A stretch of DNA of 64,000 nt from Brachionus manjavacas (GCA_019054805.1 JAHQIY010000003.1:3472001-3536000), one strand, 5' to 3'. Positions 9,109-21,183 are shown, numbered from the stretch's first letter. Notes: a model not told the origin generated them from the sequence alone. Made by a program: numbers and translations.

Positions 9109-12100
9109 CTATTTCATTGAATATAAACTATTTTCGATGGCCGATCTAACAGTATTCAAAGTTCCCACATCGATTCGACTTGTCGCATTAATCATATTAT
9201 TTAAACTATTATACGAATGATCGGCTTGTGAATAGCGTTTAGGTGCACTCATATTTCTTGTCGGAATGGTCAACAGTTTTAGTTGGTCTTTCAAAGCACT
9301 CACTTCTTGCATTAATTGAAGATTTGTCGTTTTCATTATGGTATCATTTGCTTTACTTTTTTCCAACTTAAAATACTTTAATAACCAAAATTGTTTAAAA
9401 GAAAAAAAATACTTCTTCATGCTGGGTTTGACATTTTGCACTTAAATCCTTCAATCTTTCTTTCATACGCTCATGCAATTCATTATGTTTGGTGTTCTGT
9501 TCCTCAAATTCAGTAGCTCTTGTCCCGTATTTTGACAGCCTGATATTTAGCTCGTTGTTCTGATTGCTCAAAGACTCTACATCGTTTTTGTATTTAATTG
9601 CCAAAAGTTCCAAGTGTTCATTGCAAGTCCTGAGCTCACTGCGCAAATTGTTTATTAACTTTTTCTGTGATTCGACCAGTTCTTCAAGTTCCTTGACTGT
9701 AATGCCTGGAAAGAAGATTTCTTGAATTATGTTTTTTTAATTAATTAAATATTTTTACAATATCTAGTCTGAAGAGCTTCAATTGCCATGACAAGCTGAG
9801 ACTCTCTTTCTTCATATTTTTGCGTCATTTTTTTAAGATTAGCATCTCTCGAGTTTTCTACAGAATCTTTTGAATGTTTCAATGAGACAATGTCTGCTTC
9901 TAACTTGGTTATTTGTTCGGTTAGCTGAATGCATTGGTCTTTACTCGAAATCAAGTCCTTTTCTACTTCAAGCAAACGATTTCTGGTAGAGTTAAGTTCA
10001 TTCCTCAAGCAAAATTTATCCTTTTAATAAATAAAATAAAATAAGACCTAAATTTTAGCTTGGGATTAATCAAATTTTAAATTTTTTTATCAAAAATAAT
10101 AATATTTGCCTTTTTGTCACAACCTGCAACTAAAAAATGCATTTAAATCATTTACTGAACTTCTAAAATTAGTTTCAGATCAAATTTTATCATTTAAAAT
10201 TTGGAAACCTAATTAATCTAATGATTTTGATAAATTTTAAAAAATAAATACTAAGCATTAATAGACATGCTATGTCTAATAAAGGTTCATATTCAAATTA
10301 ATATCAAAATGATTTAATTTATATAACAATAACAATAAATAATTTAAATCAGAGTTGGTCAAAAGTATAGGTCAACTTTGAATTATAAAATAATAATTTT
10401 TGAATTAATTTACGTTTGGCAAGTTAAATTAAAAAAAAATTAAAAGAATATTGATTTTTACCTAGTTTTTTTATTAAATAATTTTAAATAGTTATCCTTC
10501 AAGTAACAGTTGATTTGAGTTACATTTTAATGATGTTAATTTTTCTAAATTTTTGGGTTCATCGTCGATCTTTGAGGGTCCTACTAAAATACTGACCCCC
10601 AATTTTTTAAAATTTTCTGACCCCCATTTATTTTGCAAAGCAATAATATATTTAAAAGTTTTAATTTATCATTTAGTTTGAATTTTTCTCTATTTTTTGA
10701 AAATTAAACTAGTTTGTCTCCAAAATTTTTATTTTTTGTGAAAATCGAATATTTTTATACTTTTAAAAACCTGACTCCCTACTGACCCCCAACTGACCCC
10801 CATTTTTCTTGAAGAGAATTTAACAAGCTTTCCAAAAATGTGCCTAGTTTTTCTCCAGGATGTATAGTTTTTGAGATATTTTGATTATAATAAAAGACCT
10901 TAGTTATTCTGAAATCGGATTTTAAAATTTTTAATACGATATACCATTAGATCAAGAATTTTCTAAGCTTTTTGATTTTTATGTTTGTTTTCTTAAATTC
11001 AATTTTATTTTTAGCGAAAAAACTATAATCTACTTTTAAAGAATAAAAAAAAAAAAATAAAAATTTTCGCCTCATTTAAGTTTATATTTTTATTTTTACA
11101 TGGTTAAAAATTTAAGACAAAGACTTTATTTTTTTATTAAATTAATTGTTATTAAAATTAATTGTAACTTTTATTAAAAAATTATAAAAACTTAATTAAT
11201 AAAACAAAAAATATCAAATATTACAATTATAAATTGAATTTTTCTCAATTATTATGAAATCTTTTGAAATTCTCGAAATTCTTTAAAAGTAGATTATAGT
11301 TTTTTCGAAAATTTTAAAAAATTGGGGGTCAGTATTTTAGTAGGACCCATCTTTGAGGACGAAGTCTTTTTTGGATTATAAAAAAATTATCTCTTATGTG
11401 TCTAAAGATAATTTTAATCATTCGTTATTTTAACAACAATAAAAATTTATTTATTTATTTTTTAATAAATCTAAATTTTAAGTCCAAATTAAAATTTAAC
11501 TTTGATTTTGAGTAAAATATTTTAAAAGTCAAGGTCAAATATGACCTAAATTCAGAAATTCAAATTCATAACTTTTATTATTATCATTAAACTAAAAATT
11601 TTGTTTTTTCACTTAAATTTTTAAATTTTTTTTTGTCTTTAAAAGTTTTTATTTAAATCAATTTAAAAATTTTTGAACCTATTTAATTTCAATAAAAAGA
11701 AATTTTTGAGAATATATCTCTTTAAAATATAATTAATAATTGCTTAAGAAAAAATAATTAATTGACTGAATATTTTCTTCTTGATTCTCATTAGTTCCAT
11801 TTGTTTTAGAACATTAATGTGTTTTGGTAATGTAAAAAATTCATTAGTAAGCATCAATGAATATTTATTTGATTTTAAAGAGGGTTTAGGAACTCTATTG
11901 CAACACTGTGTTGCAATAAAATAATTTATTTGCATCACTATATACGATTAAAAAAATAAAAAAATAAAAAAAATTTGTGAGCATTATGTTAAATGGAATA
12001 CTTAATATTAAATTGATTTTGCTTTTTTAAAACTTGTCCTAGAGTTTATAAATTTAACATGACGTCATCTAAATAATTATAAATAAAAATAATAAGCCAT

Positions 12101-15100
12101 AATAATAATAAAAAATCCTTTATGGCAATGGACAAAGGATTGCATGAAACCAAGTACACCTGAGCAAAAATTTAGAAAGTTAAAAAATCTCTGGGAAGAC
12201 ATTACTAATGTTATTCGTGCCTCAGGAGAGGAAGAGAGAGAGGAGAGGAAGAGTTTGTTCTTCAACAAAATCAAATAAACGCTGTGTTTTGCAATCGATT
12301 CAAACAAATAAGCATACACAGTAAGGTCATTCTTCAAATTTTGTTTTAGAACAATCGAGGCCTAAGTGTTCAGCTTATGTAAGCAACTCAAAGCTTGATG
12401 ACTCGCCATTTTCGTAAGATTTAGAAAAATCGAGCGAGAAAACCTAATTAGAAGAAAACACTTTAGTTGACCAAATCTAGTTCGATTTTTGTCCGGAAAT
12501 TAAAGTAGATAAAGCTGTCAATCGTGTCTGTAGACCCAAAAATAGTAAAAAAAAATTGAATTTTTGATATCAATAAACCTAAAAAGTTGATTTCTGATTT
12601 CTGTTTTTTTTATTCGCAATTTAATAAAATATTTTGCATTTTTTTTTTAACTTTTTTTTTGTCTCCATAAAGTGTTACAATAAAATAATTTATTGACACA
12701 TTGTGTTACAATAGACACTCTTTTTTAAAAAACGGCTTACTATTTAAACTAAAGAAAAACATTTATTATTTAAAGTAAAAAATTACGAAATTAAATAGTT
12801 TATTTTTTAAATAAAGACAAATATAATTAAGTTAAAGTAAAATTAATCTTAAATAAAGGAAACTGTTTTTCATTAAAGTAAATTATTCTTTTCTAAAGTA
12901 AAATAAATCCTATCTAAAGTAAAATTTATCTAATTTAAATAGTCAATAAATTATTTTTTTGATAATGCTCCATTGTTGGATTTCAGTGGTCTTCCAAATA
13001 CAGTTGGGTATATTTTTTTATTCGGGTTAGATCGGCCGAAAACTAATAAAGGATATCCCTCTTTAGTTATCTTATAAGTCCCGTCTACGTGAAATAAAGA
13101 ATAATTTTGGTTTGAAGTATCACAATTGAGTCTGAGTAACTTTAATGTCGTACAGAAGATAGACGTTTAAATATTTAGTTTAAATATTATCTCTTAAAAA
13201 AACATATCTTGTTTTAATTAACATTTAATAATATATAAAAGCTACAGCAAGACTAGCTTGCGAAGGTTACCTCCTAGGAGGTCATCTATGGTAGCTCCTT
13301 CCACATAACACATAGAAAAGTACTGAAAAAGAAATCCTGTTTAAATTTTTAGGTCAAAATTAGAGTTAAGATTCTCGATAGAAAAAGCTGTGGGAGAAAA
13401 TTTTATAAATAAATGTTCATCTTCAGGATTGTTGACTAGACCGGAATGCATCGTATCCGTTCGTTCATCGTATTTAGTTTTATTACTTATTAAATATTTC
13501 TTTCAAATACTTTAAAAAAGATAAAATTCATTCGTATTTTTAATTAAAGATAGTTTTGAAGAATTGCGATATCTTAAAGTGAACCTATTTGCAAAGGAAT
13601 ATGGTATTAATGAATATTTTTTTGATTTTAAATGGTACAAAGGATATGGGGCAATCAGGTCTAAAATAGGACTTTTTACATTTTTTAACTTTTCTATAGT
13701 GATTCTTGTAGATCTTGACGCGCTGATTCTAAATATATGTGTATTTTTTGTCCTAGGTAATTATTTTATGAATTATAGCCTTCGGAAGTTTTTAAGGGTA
13801 TATTAGGTTTTTAAGCCATAACTTGGTCAAATTTTATCATTTTTTTATAAAAAATACACCAAAATGCTCAGAAAAGAGCGAAGAATCTGAAAATAATAGT
13901 ATCAAGTCAAAAAAATCACGTAAAAAATGAATTCTCCTTGAAAAACCAAAAATTGGCTATGCTTCGCTTTAGACCCCCCGGGTATCCTCATGTCAAAGGA
14001 CACCCCCCCAAAAAAAAATGTATTTTTTTCGGGTTGCTCAGTGTCTAAAACATACTAGAAAATCAGATCCTGCATTGAAACCCTTCTTGGAAAACTTTTA
14101 TCTATCAAAGAAGTTTTATTAATTAATTGGTTTAATATTGGAAAAAGCTGGATAAAATAACTTTTTTAAAAGACAAAAAATATTTTTTAATTTATTATTT
14201 CAATTATTCAGTATCTGAAATGTCGTCATCGTTTAAAATTGTATCATCATTTTCAAAATTATCTTGTTTACTGCAGTCAAAGCAAAAATTATAAAAAGTT
14301 TTGCTTTTATTTGATACAATCTTTTTCGGATTTTGTCTTAAAAACCTAATATACCCTTAAAAACTTCCGAAGGCTATAATTCATAAAATAATTACCTAGG
14401 ACAAAAAATACACATATATTTAGAATCAGCGCGTCAAGATCTACAAGAATCACTATAGAAAAGTTAAAAAATGTAAAAAGTCCTATTTTAGACCTGATTG
14501 CCCCATATCCTTTCTGTAATTAGCCTATATATATTTGGTAAAAATGGTTGTAACTGTTTTCGACAAGTTAATTATAAATTCGACATTTAGTTTTTCGACA
14601 TACAGTAATTCGACCTAAAAAATAAAAATTAATTTTGAACTTGTTTAAAGTTTAAAAAAAATGGATGACTTAAAAAATTTGTTTGAGAATTTAAATCTTA
14701 ATTTAATCAAATCGTCTAGAAACAAAAAAGACGGGCAAAAAAGACAAAATTTAATTAAATTAAAAAATCTGTTTTTTATTGCTTTTTCCATTGACAATTT
14801 CTCATATTTTATTTATATTTTTTAACTTTTTAATATTTTTTAATTAATAAATTTTTTTTTGTCTAAATAATTCATGTCGAAATTTAAGATACCTGGCCAA
14901 ATTATAGATATCGTTTTAATAGTTGTCAAAAATTTACCTGTCGAATTAATAATGTCGAATTTATTTATGTCGAAAACAGGCATATTCGTAAAAAATTAAA
15001 TTTTACTTTATAATAAACAGTCAAATTATAAAAAAGGAAAATTTTATATTCTGACTGTGACATGAGTAAATTTTAATAAAAATTTTGAATTTACAGATTG

Positions 15101-18100
15101 TTTGATTGTCTTAGTCTTAGATTAAAAAAATAAGTTTATAGGAAATTAATTTAGTTATTTCACTGATAAATTTTAAAGACAAATTAATCAAAACTGAAAT
15201 ATAAATATCATATGCCTAAATATTTTGTGGATAAAAGGAAGAAAAAAATCTTTTTCTGATTTTTTTTTCAAGATATTCAAAAAAAAAATTAAAAATTTTC
15301 GAGTATATAAACCAAATTTTATGATTCAAGACACTTCAACCAATTAGCAATGATTTAATAAATTTACCTGATCATTTTGTTGAACAAATTGTTCATAATC
15401 GTGACGAACTCTTTTGTTTTCATTCATCAGATTATCTCTTTCTCTCAGCACATCCATATATTTATTTCTCATTTTTTCAGCCATCTGTAAAGACAGAATA
15501 GAAAAGAAAATTCTAATTTTTTTATCTTACTTGATGTGTATCAACATCAATTGAATTACATTTTTGTTTATAGCTCTCGACTTCGGTCAAAAGCGACATT
15601 TTGTCCCTAGTCAATCTGTCAATAAAATTCTCTTGTTTAAAAACTCTTTCTTCCAAATTTTGATTCTAAAAATTAATGTTAAATTCTTAAGATGGTTCAA
15701 CTTTTTAAAATTAATTACTTGATCTGTTAAATCTTTAATTTGTTTTTCCACATTTTCTACGATAATCTCTTTTTCTTTCAACAGTTTTTCATCATACTCT
15801 TTTAAAATAGATGCAAATTTTTTGTCTGTATTTATCTTGTCTTCTTTGAAAAGTTCTCTTTCACTCAAAGCCTTGGGTTATTATAGCCAAAAATGCCATG
15901 AAAATAATTTTAACTTTTACCTGATTCTTTTCCAATTCCATGTGTTTAACCAAGTCAACATAGCGTTTAACTTGAGACAACAAATCGTTCTCTTTGACCT
16001 CAAAGTCCTCGCATCTTTGCTTTAGATAAACTTTTGATTTGTTCAATTGTTCAATTTCACTAAAATTATTTTTTAATAAAAATTTTTAAAAAAAAATTCA
16101 TTGTCTATTTATTTAATAATTAAATATTTTGAGGTAAACCTCAGGCCGCACAGAATGGAACTAAAACCTTCTTTTCAGCCTAGCGATTGGAAAAATAAAT
16201 ATATAAAAAAAGTACAAAATTGAGTAAAATAAATTGAAAAAATAAAAATAAATTGATAAATATTGATTAAATAATTAAGGATTTAATCGGATGAAATGTT
16301 TATTTGATAAAAGAAAAAAGAAAAAAATTTGTAATTTGGCGGTTTAAAGGGTCAGCTATTACTTTTTAGACTTAAAAAATTCATTGAGTTAAAGTAAAAA
16401 GATGAGAGTGTTTTTTTAGAGATAATCTTTGCAATCAAAAGTCCAAGTAAAAGATAAGTTTTGGGTATATTTGATCTATTTTTTGGATCCCTTGGACCAA
16501 AATAGGTACTTTTTGCAAATGTTTTTAAAAACTGTTCCAAAAAATTTAAGTGTGTGAGAAACCAACTTAAATTTTCTTAATAGTATTAAATATATAATCT
16601 ATAAGCATAGTATTTAGCTTTTTTCTAAGAACATATTTGACCAGCTCTAATCTGGAAGCTGTGAAAGAGTTTTTTGGATTACTAGATGATAAATCTACCA
16701 GATGATTTGAAGGAAAAAGTTTAGAATAATTAAAAAATACCTATATTTAACTCCTATCCTGATTTAAATTTATATAATCAAGAATTTTTTACAAAATTAT
16801 AACAAAAATTTTTTTTTTTAGAATATTATTGATCAATTCTTTGTTGGAAAAAAACAGAGTTGTTTAAAATTCACAAATTAAAGTCGAGTCCGGACTTTTT
16901 TTTTCTTCAAAAGTCCAAGTCAAAGGCTTTATTTATTTTTTTTTTAAAGTCCAACACTCGCTTGGCTTCCATAATAACCACCTGGGACCGCAATATTTTG
17001 ATTTCCTGGAACGGAAGAAATTTCATTTGTCTCTTCTTGATCTTCCGTTCCTGTATAATTACACTTCATGGAAAAATAGGAAGATTTATTTGAATAATTT
17101 TTAAAACCCGAGAAAAATTTAATTTGAAATCTCGGAACGTCGATTCATCAAGATTAAGACAATTTATTATTTTAAAATACTTAAAGAATTTTTCTAGTCA
17201 TTATATTCATCGTGAAAAAAAATAAAAGTCTCTGACTCGGACTTTTGAGAAAAAAAAAGTCTGGATTTGGACTTGACTTGAGACTTGTGACTTTTAAACA
17301 ACTCTGGAAGAAAACTTTAATACATTTATTCAATTAATTATCTTAATCTCAACACTACTTTGTATTCTATTTAAATAAGTATATAGAAAAAAAGACTTAA
17401 AGTTATTTTATTTTTAATTTAATTAAATTTTTAAATTTTATTTATTTTTTTTATTTTAACTCAATAAAAGAGACCTAAGGTCAAACCCAAAAAGGGATGA
17501 TTGAGCCCATTTATTAATAATAAAAAAAAAGCACATAAAAATTTATAAAATTAATAAAAAATTAGATTTTTGAAATTAATATCAAAATTAGAAAAAAATT
17601 TACAAAATTTTATGAAAATTAAATTAATGTTATTGTTTATTCTTCGTTTAAATAAAACAAAATCTAACTGGAGATCATCAATAAGTAATTTATTAATGAA
17701 CTTAGAATAAAAATAATCAAACGTTTTTTCACCATAATCATTAAACTTTCCTTTAGAAGGAACGAGAAAGTCATCTGAATTTCTTAGATTATAATCAATA
17801 TTTTTCGAGCGGTTGCTGATTAAAACTTCTCTTAACTCAATAGGGGAAGTTTTTAAATTAAAAATTTTATGTACAAAATGAGCAAGACGTTTGATAATTC
17901 TATGCTGAAAGCAGTCGATGTTAAATTTATTCAACTCGATATTTAAAGTGTTAAAGTCATCATTGCCATGAATATTAGGGAGAATATTTAATAATCATTG
18001 AACACAATAGTAATAAGAATTAGCTAATTTTTGAATTGATCTTTTTGTAAAAAATTATTGATAACGATAGACAGTAGTCAAAGAACGGCATGATAAATGA

Positions 18101-20435
18101 TTTGAAGAACTGGAGCTTGACTTTGTGCGATAAGTAAAATAATCTTCTTATAGCATAAAGTCGTTTATTTATTGAAGTTCTTTAGCTTATTACGTGTTGC
18201 AAGAAAGTAATTACTATAATTATTTTTTTTGTTAATTCTGAGTAAAAAGTGGTGAAAAGTTTTTTTTTGAATTATGTTTGCTGAATTGTGTTAGAGGTAA
18301 GTAAATTTTGTTTGTAAACTTGTAAACACAATTTACTTAAAACCTACTTAAATTTGACTTATATTTTGCTAATTAGTTTTTTTGTAAATTTGCCTTTGGT
18401 TCGATTTTACTATTGTGTTAAGAAAACTTTTTATGTGTTGAAAATGTGGACCCATTATAGACCATGATAATGACCGTGCCGGTCTAGAATATAAAAATTT
18501 AGCGAATTAAAAAAAAAAATTAACTAAAGTAAAGATTTAGTCATTATAGCATAAAAAAATTAGTCTCGCATTTTTAAAATAAGTTAACTATAAAAAAAAC
18601 ATAACTTTATCAATATTCAAAGCTGACTTGGCCTTTGGTGGTCGACCAATTTTTTTTTTTACTTGAGTTTCATCAGTATTACTTAGTTCAACGTTAGCCT
18701 TAAGTTTTGTTGGACGACCTCATTTTTTTGTCGGTTCAACAACTTCTGACTTTTGAAAAACCTCATAAACTTGATCAACTTGATCAAGATGATCTACTGC
18801 AGTAACTTAAGCCACTTCAGATACTTGAGCTCCTATAGAAAAGTTTTGATGAAAGGTCTTTTCTTTTCTCGTCGAGGCCGAGTAACGAATTACCTTGGAC
18901 AAAGGTTTATGCTTTAATAATAAAAAATATGCGATAAAGAGAAAAAATAAAATAATCCTAACTTTTTATTCATTATTTATTTATTTATTTATTGAATTGA
19001 ATTAACCTCCTTTAAGGAGAAGTAAAAGAAAATAAAGATAAAATTTTTTTTTGTGTTTTTGTGTTTTTTTAAAAAATGAAAAATTATTATCTAAAAATAA
19101 AATTACAAAAATAAAAAGGAACATTAGTTCGAAAATAGAAAAAGGGATGAAAGTTAGAAAGCAAGATAATTCGGACCAAAATTCATGAATTTCTTTTATT
19201 TTGAATTATTCATTATGCGATGGTTTAATTTTTTATGCTATATTTTTTATTTAAATTTATGTTTTTTTTTTATATGTATTTTTAACTGTATTTAATCTTC
19301 TTTAATTTTTCAAATTTAAAATTTTTAAATTTAATTCTCCTAATTGGAGGTTAATTCAATTTAAATAAATAAATAACATTATTTTTTATGAATCAAAATC
19401 GCTCGTACATTAAAATACTTATAAATCCTTTTTGCATACAATATTTTAAACAAAAATGTGAAAATTCTGTCATCGCTTCTGAAATAATTTTGAATTAGGT
19501 GGTTAAAAATTTTATTTTTCAATATTAAGTTTGCATACAATTTGATTTAAAATAATCAATTTATTGGCAAATATTTCTTTAGTTTTTTTTAAACTGGACT
19601 GTTAAATGAAACATTGTTTGTTTCATCTTTTAAAGCTTACAGAAAATTCTGTGTTAAAAAATTGTCTACATTCACTTTATACTTTCAATATTTTCCAAAT
19701 AAATTTAAAAAACTCGCCTAAATATTATACTAAACTGTAAAAGAAAAAATTACTTTTTTAAAGAATCAAGCTGCCGAATTTTGATTTCTAATTCTTCGTT
19801 ACACTTTGAGCAGCATCTAAACGGATCTGATTCCAAATTTTCCAAAGTGTTGGACTCGAAATTTCCACTCTTACTTTTGGTTTTCAAAGCCAACTCCAAT
19901 CTTTTTTGCAGTTCGTTAATCAGCAGCTGGCTCTGGTGCAGTTCTTCTTTGAGTGCTTCATCAGATTGAGTTTGAGCGTTCGCTTGGTTTTGACTCAAGT
20001 TCGGGTTGCAATGAATTTCGTTCAATATCTCCAACACAGTGACATTTTTAAGCTCTTTATGAAGGTTGCTGGTCTCGTTGACAAGATTGAGAACATTTGC
20101 TCTAAGATTTTTAGTTTCATCTTTTAGATATTTATTTTCTATCAAAAGTTGTTGGTTTACACTCTCGACTGATTGAATCAACCGGACTAAATCGTCCACT
20201 TGAGGGGCCTCTTTGAACTAACTCTTATTTATTAAAAAATGTATTATAAAAATTTAAAAATAATTTACATTGTGCCTTGATTTAATTTGATCCATTGTTG
20301 ATTTGTCAAAATCATTGCTAATATCAAGCAATTCTCGTAATTTGTCTGCATTGCTTACTGAACGCCTAATTTCTATCCGAAATTAATATTTATGTTATTA
20401 AACAATATTAAAAGCTTACTGCGATCTAAAGACAT
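9109..20435 (-). CDS. sdccag8: SDCCAG8-like centrosomal/ciliary coiled-coil protein
   Basis: Ten exons on the minus strand: 20435-20420, 20372-20269, 20217-19754, 16059-15921, 15871-15719, 15665-15531, 15484-15368, 10020-9759, 9705-9413, 9366-9109. All have GT/AG borders and every junction phase agrees, giving 646 aa. SDCCAG8 sits at centriolar distal appendages and basal bodies and supports ciliogenesis and signalling in vertebrates (713 aa in human). Blocks recalled from the human protein: VDDLVRLIQSVESVNQQ near residue 47 (human MHDLVHTINDQSQ), a CCSKC cluster near 175-179 (human CLKC), RERDNLM around 350, and EEQNTKHNELHERMKERL in exon 9 (human LEEQCVQHGRVHETMKQRL). Almost all the rest is coiled coil. 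Exon 1 codes only five residues. Introns of 3.7 and 5.3 kb hold the transposons listed separately; their other parts (11360-12080, 15000-15360, 16070-16850, 18920-19440) hold nothing I recognise. Confidence 0.8.
10350..10575. mobile_element. Left end of a CAGAGTTG hAT MITE
   Basis: Begins CAGAGTTGGTCAAAAGT, the terminal sequence shared with the intact MITE at 30156-30426. No matching right end is found before 10576, where another element has inserted, so the MITE may be truncated or interrupted by it. Confidence 0.4.
10576..11348. mobile_element. Non-autonomous DNA transposon, 8-bp TSD
   Basis: Inverted termini GGGTCCTACTAAAATACTGA... and ...TCAGTATTTTAGTAGGACCC enclose 773 bp and are flanked on both sides by ATCTTTGA (10568-10575 and 11349-11356). 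An 8-bp duplication is typical of hAT and P superfamilies. The GGGTCC terminus is not the usual CAGNG hAT end, so the superfamily is left open. Several GACCCCC/GGGGGTC words repeat near the ends. No coding potential. It lies in an intron of the SDCCAG8-like gene. Confidence 0.75.
12085..12540 (+). pseudogene. Decayed coding fragment, unknown family
   Basis: A plus-strand frame reads MKPSTPEQKFRKLKNLWEDI then TNVIRASGEEEREERKSLFF before a stop, with more protein-like sequence in other frames (DDSPFS, FDFCPEIKVDKAVNRVC) to about 12540. Frameshifts and stops show it is dead. It may be a retrocopy or part of a transposon ORF. The family is not recognised. Confidence 0.35.
12955..13195 (-). pseudogene. 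MULE transposase fragment (catalytic N-terminal part)
   Basis: Minus strand reads LFHVDGTYKITKEGYPLLVF then GRSNPNKKIYPTVFG. This is the (I/V)DGTYK...GYPLLV.G opening of the MULE DDE domain, including its first catalytic Asp. Only about 75 codons survive. It would sit just N-terminal to the part preserved in the separate MULE relic at 22570-23700. Intronic to the SDCCAG8-like gene. Confidence 0.6.
13225..13462 (-). mobile_element. 3' end of LINE family C
   Basis: Reverse complement matches the last ~240 bp of the LINE at 24326-24836: the final codons (GYDAFRSSQQS versus GYDVFRTSQQS), TTTTTCTATCGAGAATCTTA, GGAGCTACCATAG, GTCTTGCTGTAGCTT and a short ATAT tail. Heavily 5'-truncated. Confidence 0.75.
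13639..14513. repeat. 177-bp perfect inverted repeat with 521-bp loop
   Basis: Left arm 13639-13815 (starting AAAGGATATGGGGCAATCAG) and right arm 14337-14513 are reverse complements with no mismatch seen by eye. The loop has short runs of C and G (ACCCCCCGGG, ACACCCCCCC) unusual for this genome and, on the minus strand at 14195-14345, the end of a reading frame (KTFYNFCFDCSKQDN then an acidic tail ending ISDTE and a stop). No target duplication was found at the outer edges. It looks like a recent head-to-head duplication or a foldback element. Confidence 0.8.
14554..14979. mobile_element. Foldback MITE with iterated TTCGACA motif
   Basis: Outer ends CTGTTTTCGACA and TGTCGAAAACAG are inverted. 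Inside each end TTCGACAT/ATGTCGAA recurs three to four times at roughly 20-bp steps (ATTCGACATTTAG, TTTTCGACATAC, AATTCGACC; mirrored on the right). 426 bp, no coding capacity. No unambiguous target duplication. Confidence 0.6.
16855..17306. mobile_element. CAGAGTTG-family hAT MITE
   Basis: Left end CAGAGTTGTTTAAAATTCAC and right end GTGACTTTTAAACAACTCTG form terminal inverted repeats of roughly 50 bp. The flanking 8-mers GAAAAAAA and GAAGAAAA match at 7 of 8 positions. Non-coding, 452 bp, in an intron of the SDCCAG8-like gene. Confidence 0.65.
17470..18190 (-). mobile_element. LINE family F, RT C-terminus and 3' UTR
   Basis: Minus-strand frames read KVKLQFFKSFIMPFFDYCLS, then FQHRIIKRLAHFVHKIF, NYNLRNSDDFLVPSKG, YGEKTFDYFY and LFKRRINNNINLIF. 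These are the thumb/C-terminal tail of a non-LTR RT and are shared with the copy at 6866-7545. In-frame stops around 17990 separate the two parts. The 3' UTR after the stop contains GGGATGATTGAGCCC. Intronic, same strand as the host gene. Confidence 0.65.
18600..18905 (-). pseudogene. Broken ORF with two AT-hook-like motifs
   Basis: The minus-strand frame contains GRPTKLKANVEL and, 25 residues on, KKKIGRPPKAKSALNID. The GRP core flanked by basic residues is the AT-hook minor-groove DNA-binding motif. Two in-frame stops (one just before the first GRP) show decay. Origin unknown: either a retrocopy or a transposon-encoded DNA-binding protein. Confidence 0.4.
19451..19638 (+). repeat. Dispersed repeat, copy 1
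   Basis: GTGAAAATTCTGTCATCGCT ... and ACTGGACTGTTAAATGAAAC ... recur in reverse orientation at 29314-29448. This copy has about 70 bp extra in the middle. No ends or coding capacity identified. Confidence 0.6.
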
Positions 20436-20938
20436 TTGTTCTATAAAATAGCAATTTTCGGAAAATAATTTTGAATTTTTTTAATTTATCTAGAATTTTT
20501 TTGATCGCTATAGAAACACCAATTTTCTTTTTTTCTTTTTATTGACCTCATGATAAGTCAATTTTATTTTGATTTTGAGTTATTTTTTTATAATTAAAAA
20601 TTCCTTTAAAATTAATTTTTGTATTGATTCAGAAATTAGTTATTAATATATTTTTCAATTCTAAGTAATAATCACTTTTGAGGGTATTCAAAATACAGTT
20701 AATTAGTTCAAGGAATTGAGTTATTACGTCTATAATTTTAATAAAATATATTTTTTGACGTAAATTTAAGCAAAAAATTCCAAAAAATTAATAGACCCAA
20801 CAAAAGGATTTTAATCATTTTTCAGAAAAATAATTTCACCATTTGTTAAATAAAGGATAATAAAGGATACTCAAAGTAAGGTTTTTTAAAGCAATTTCTG
20901 AGTTAAAGATATTGAGAATATTAAAATGTTAAAATCGT
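20436..20938. other. Upstream of SDCCAG8-like gene, nothing recognised
   Basis: Presumed 5' UTR/promoter region of the minus-strand gene. AT-rich with no core-promoter element that stands out from background. Confidence 0.4.
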
Positions 20939-21183
20939 CTCTGTACATTTTGTACTCTATCATAATTTTAATTTATTGAGCCCTGTTTCTTTTTGTACTT
21001 AATGGTAATAAAAAAACATTTTAATTAATCGATATTGATTTTAAATTTTAACTAATATTTTTCTTACCTCGAGCATACCCTAATCCCTACAAGGCTCGCT
21101 ATACTGATTAAGTACAATAAGTACATAAAGTACAAATAGAAAAGGACCTAATAAATTTAAATTATGATACAGAACAAACAGAG
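20939..21183. mobile_element. Foldback MITE, 245 bp
   Basis: CTCTGTACATTTTGTACTCT...ATCATAATTTTAATTTATT on the left pairs with AATAAATTTAAATTATGAT... and ACAGAACAAACAGAG on the right, giving imperfect ~60-bp inverted repeats. Each arm also carries GTACTT/AAGTAC words. No clear target duplication. Confidence 0.5.
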
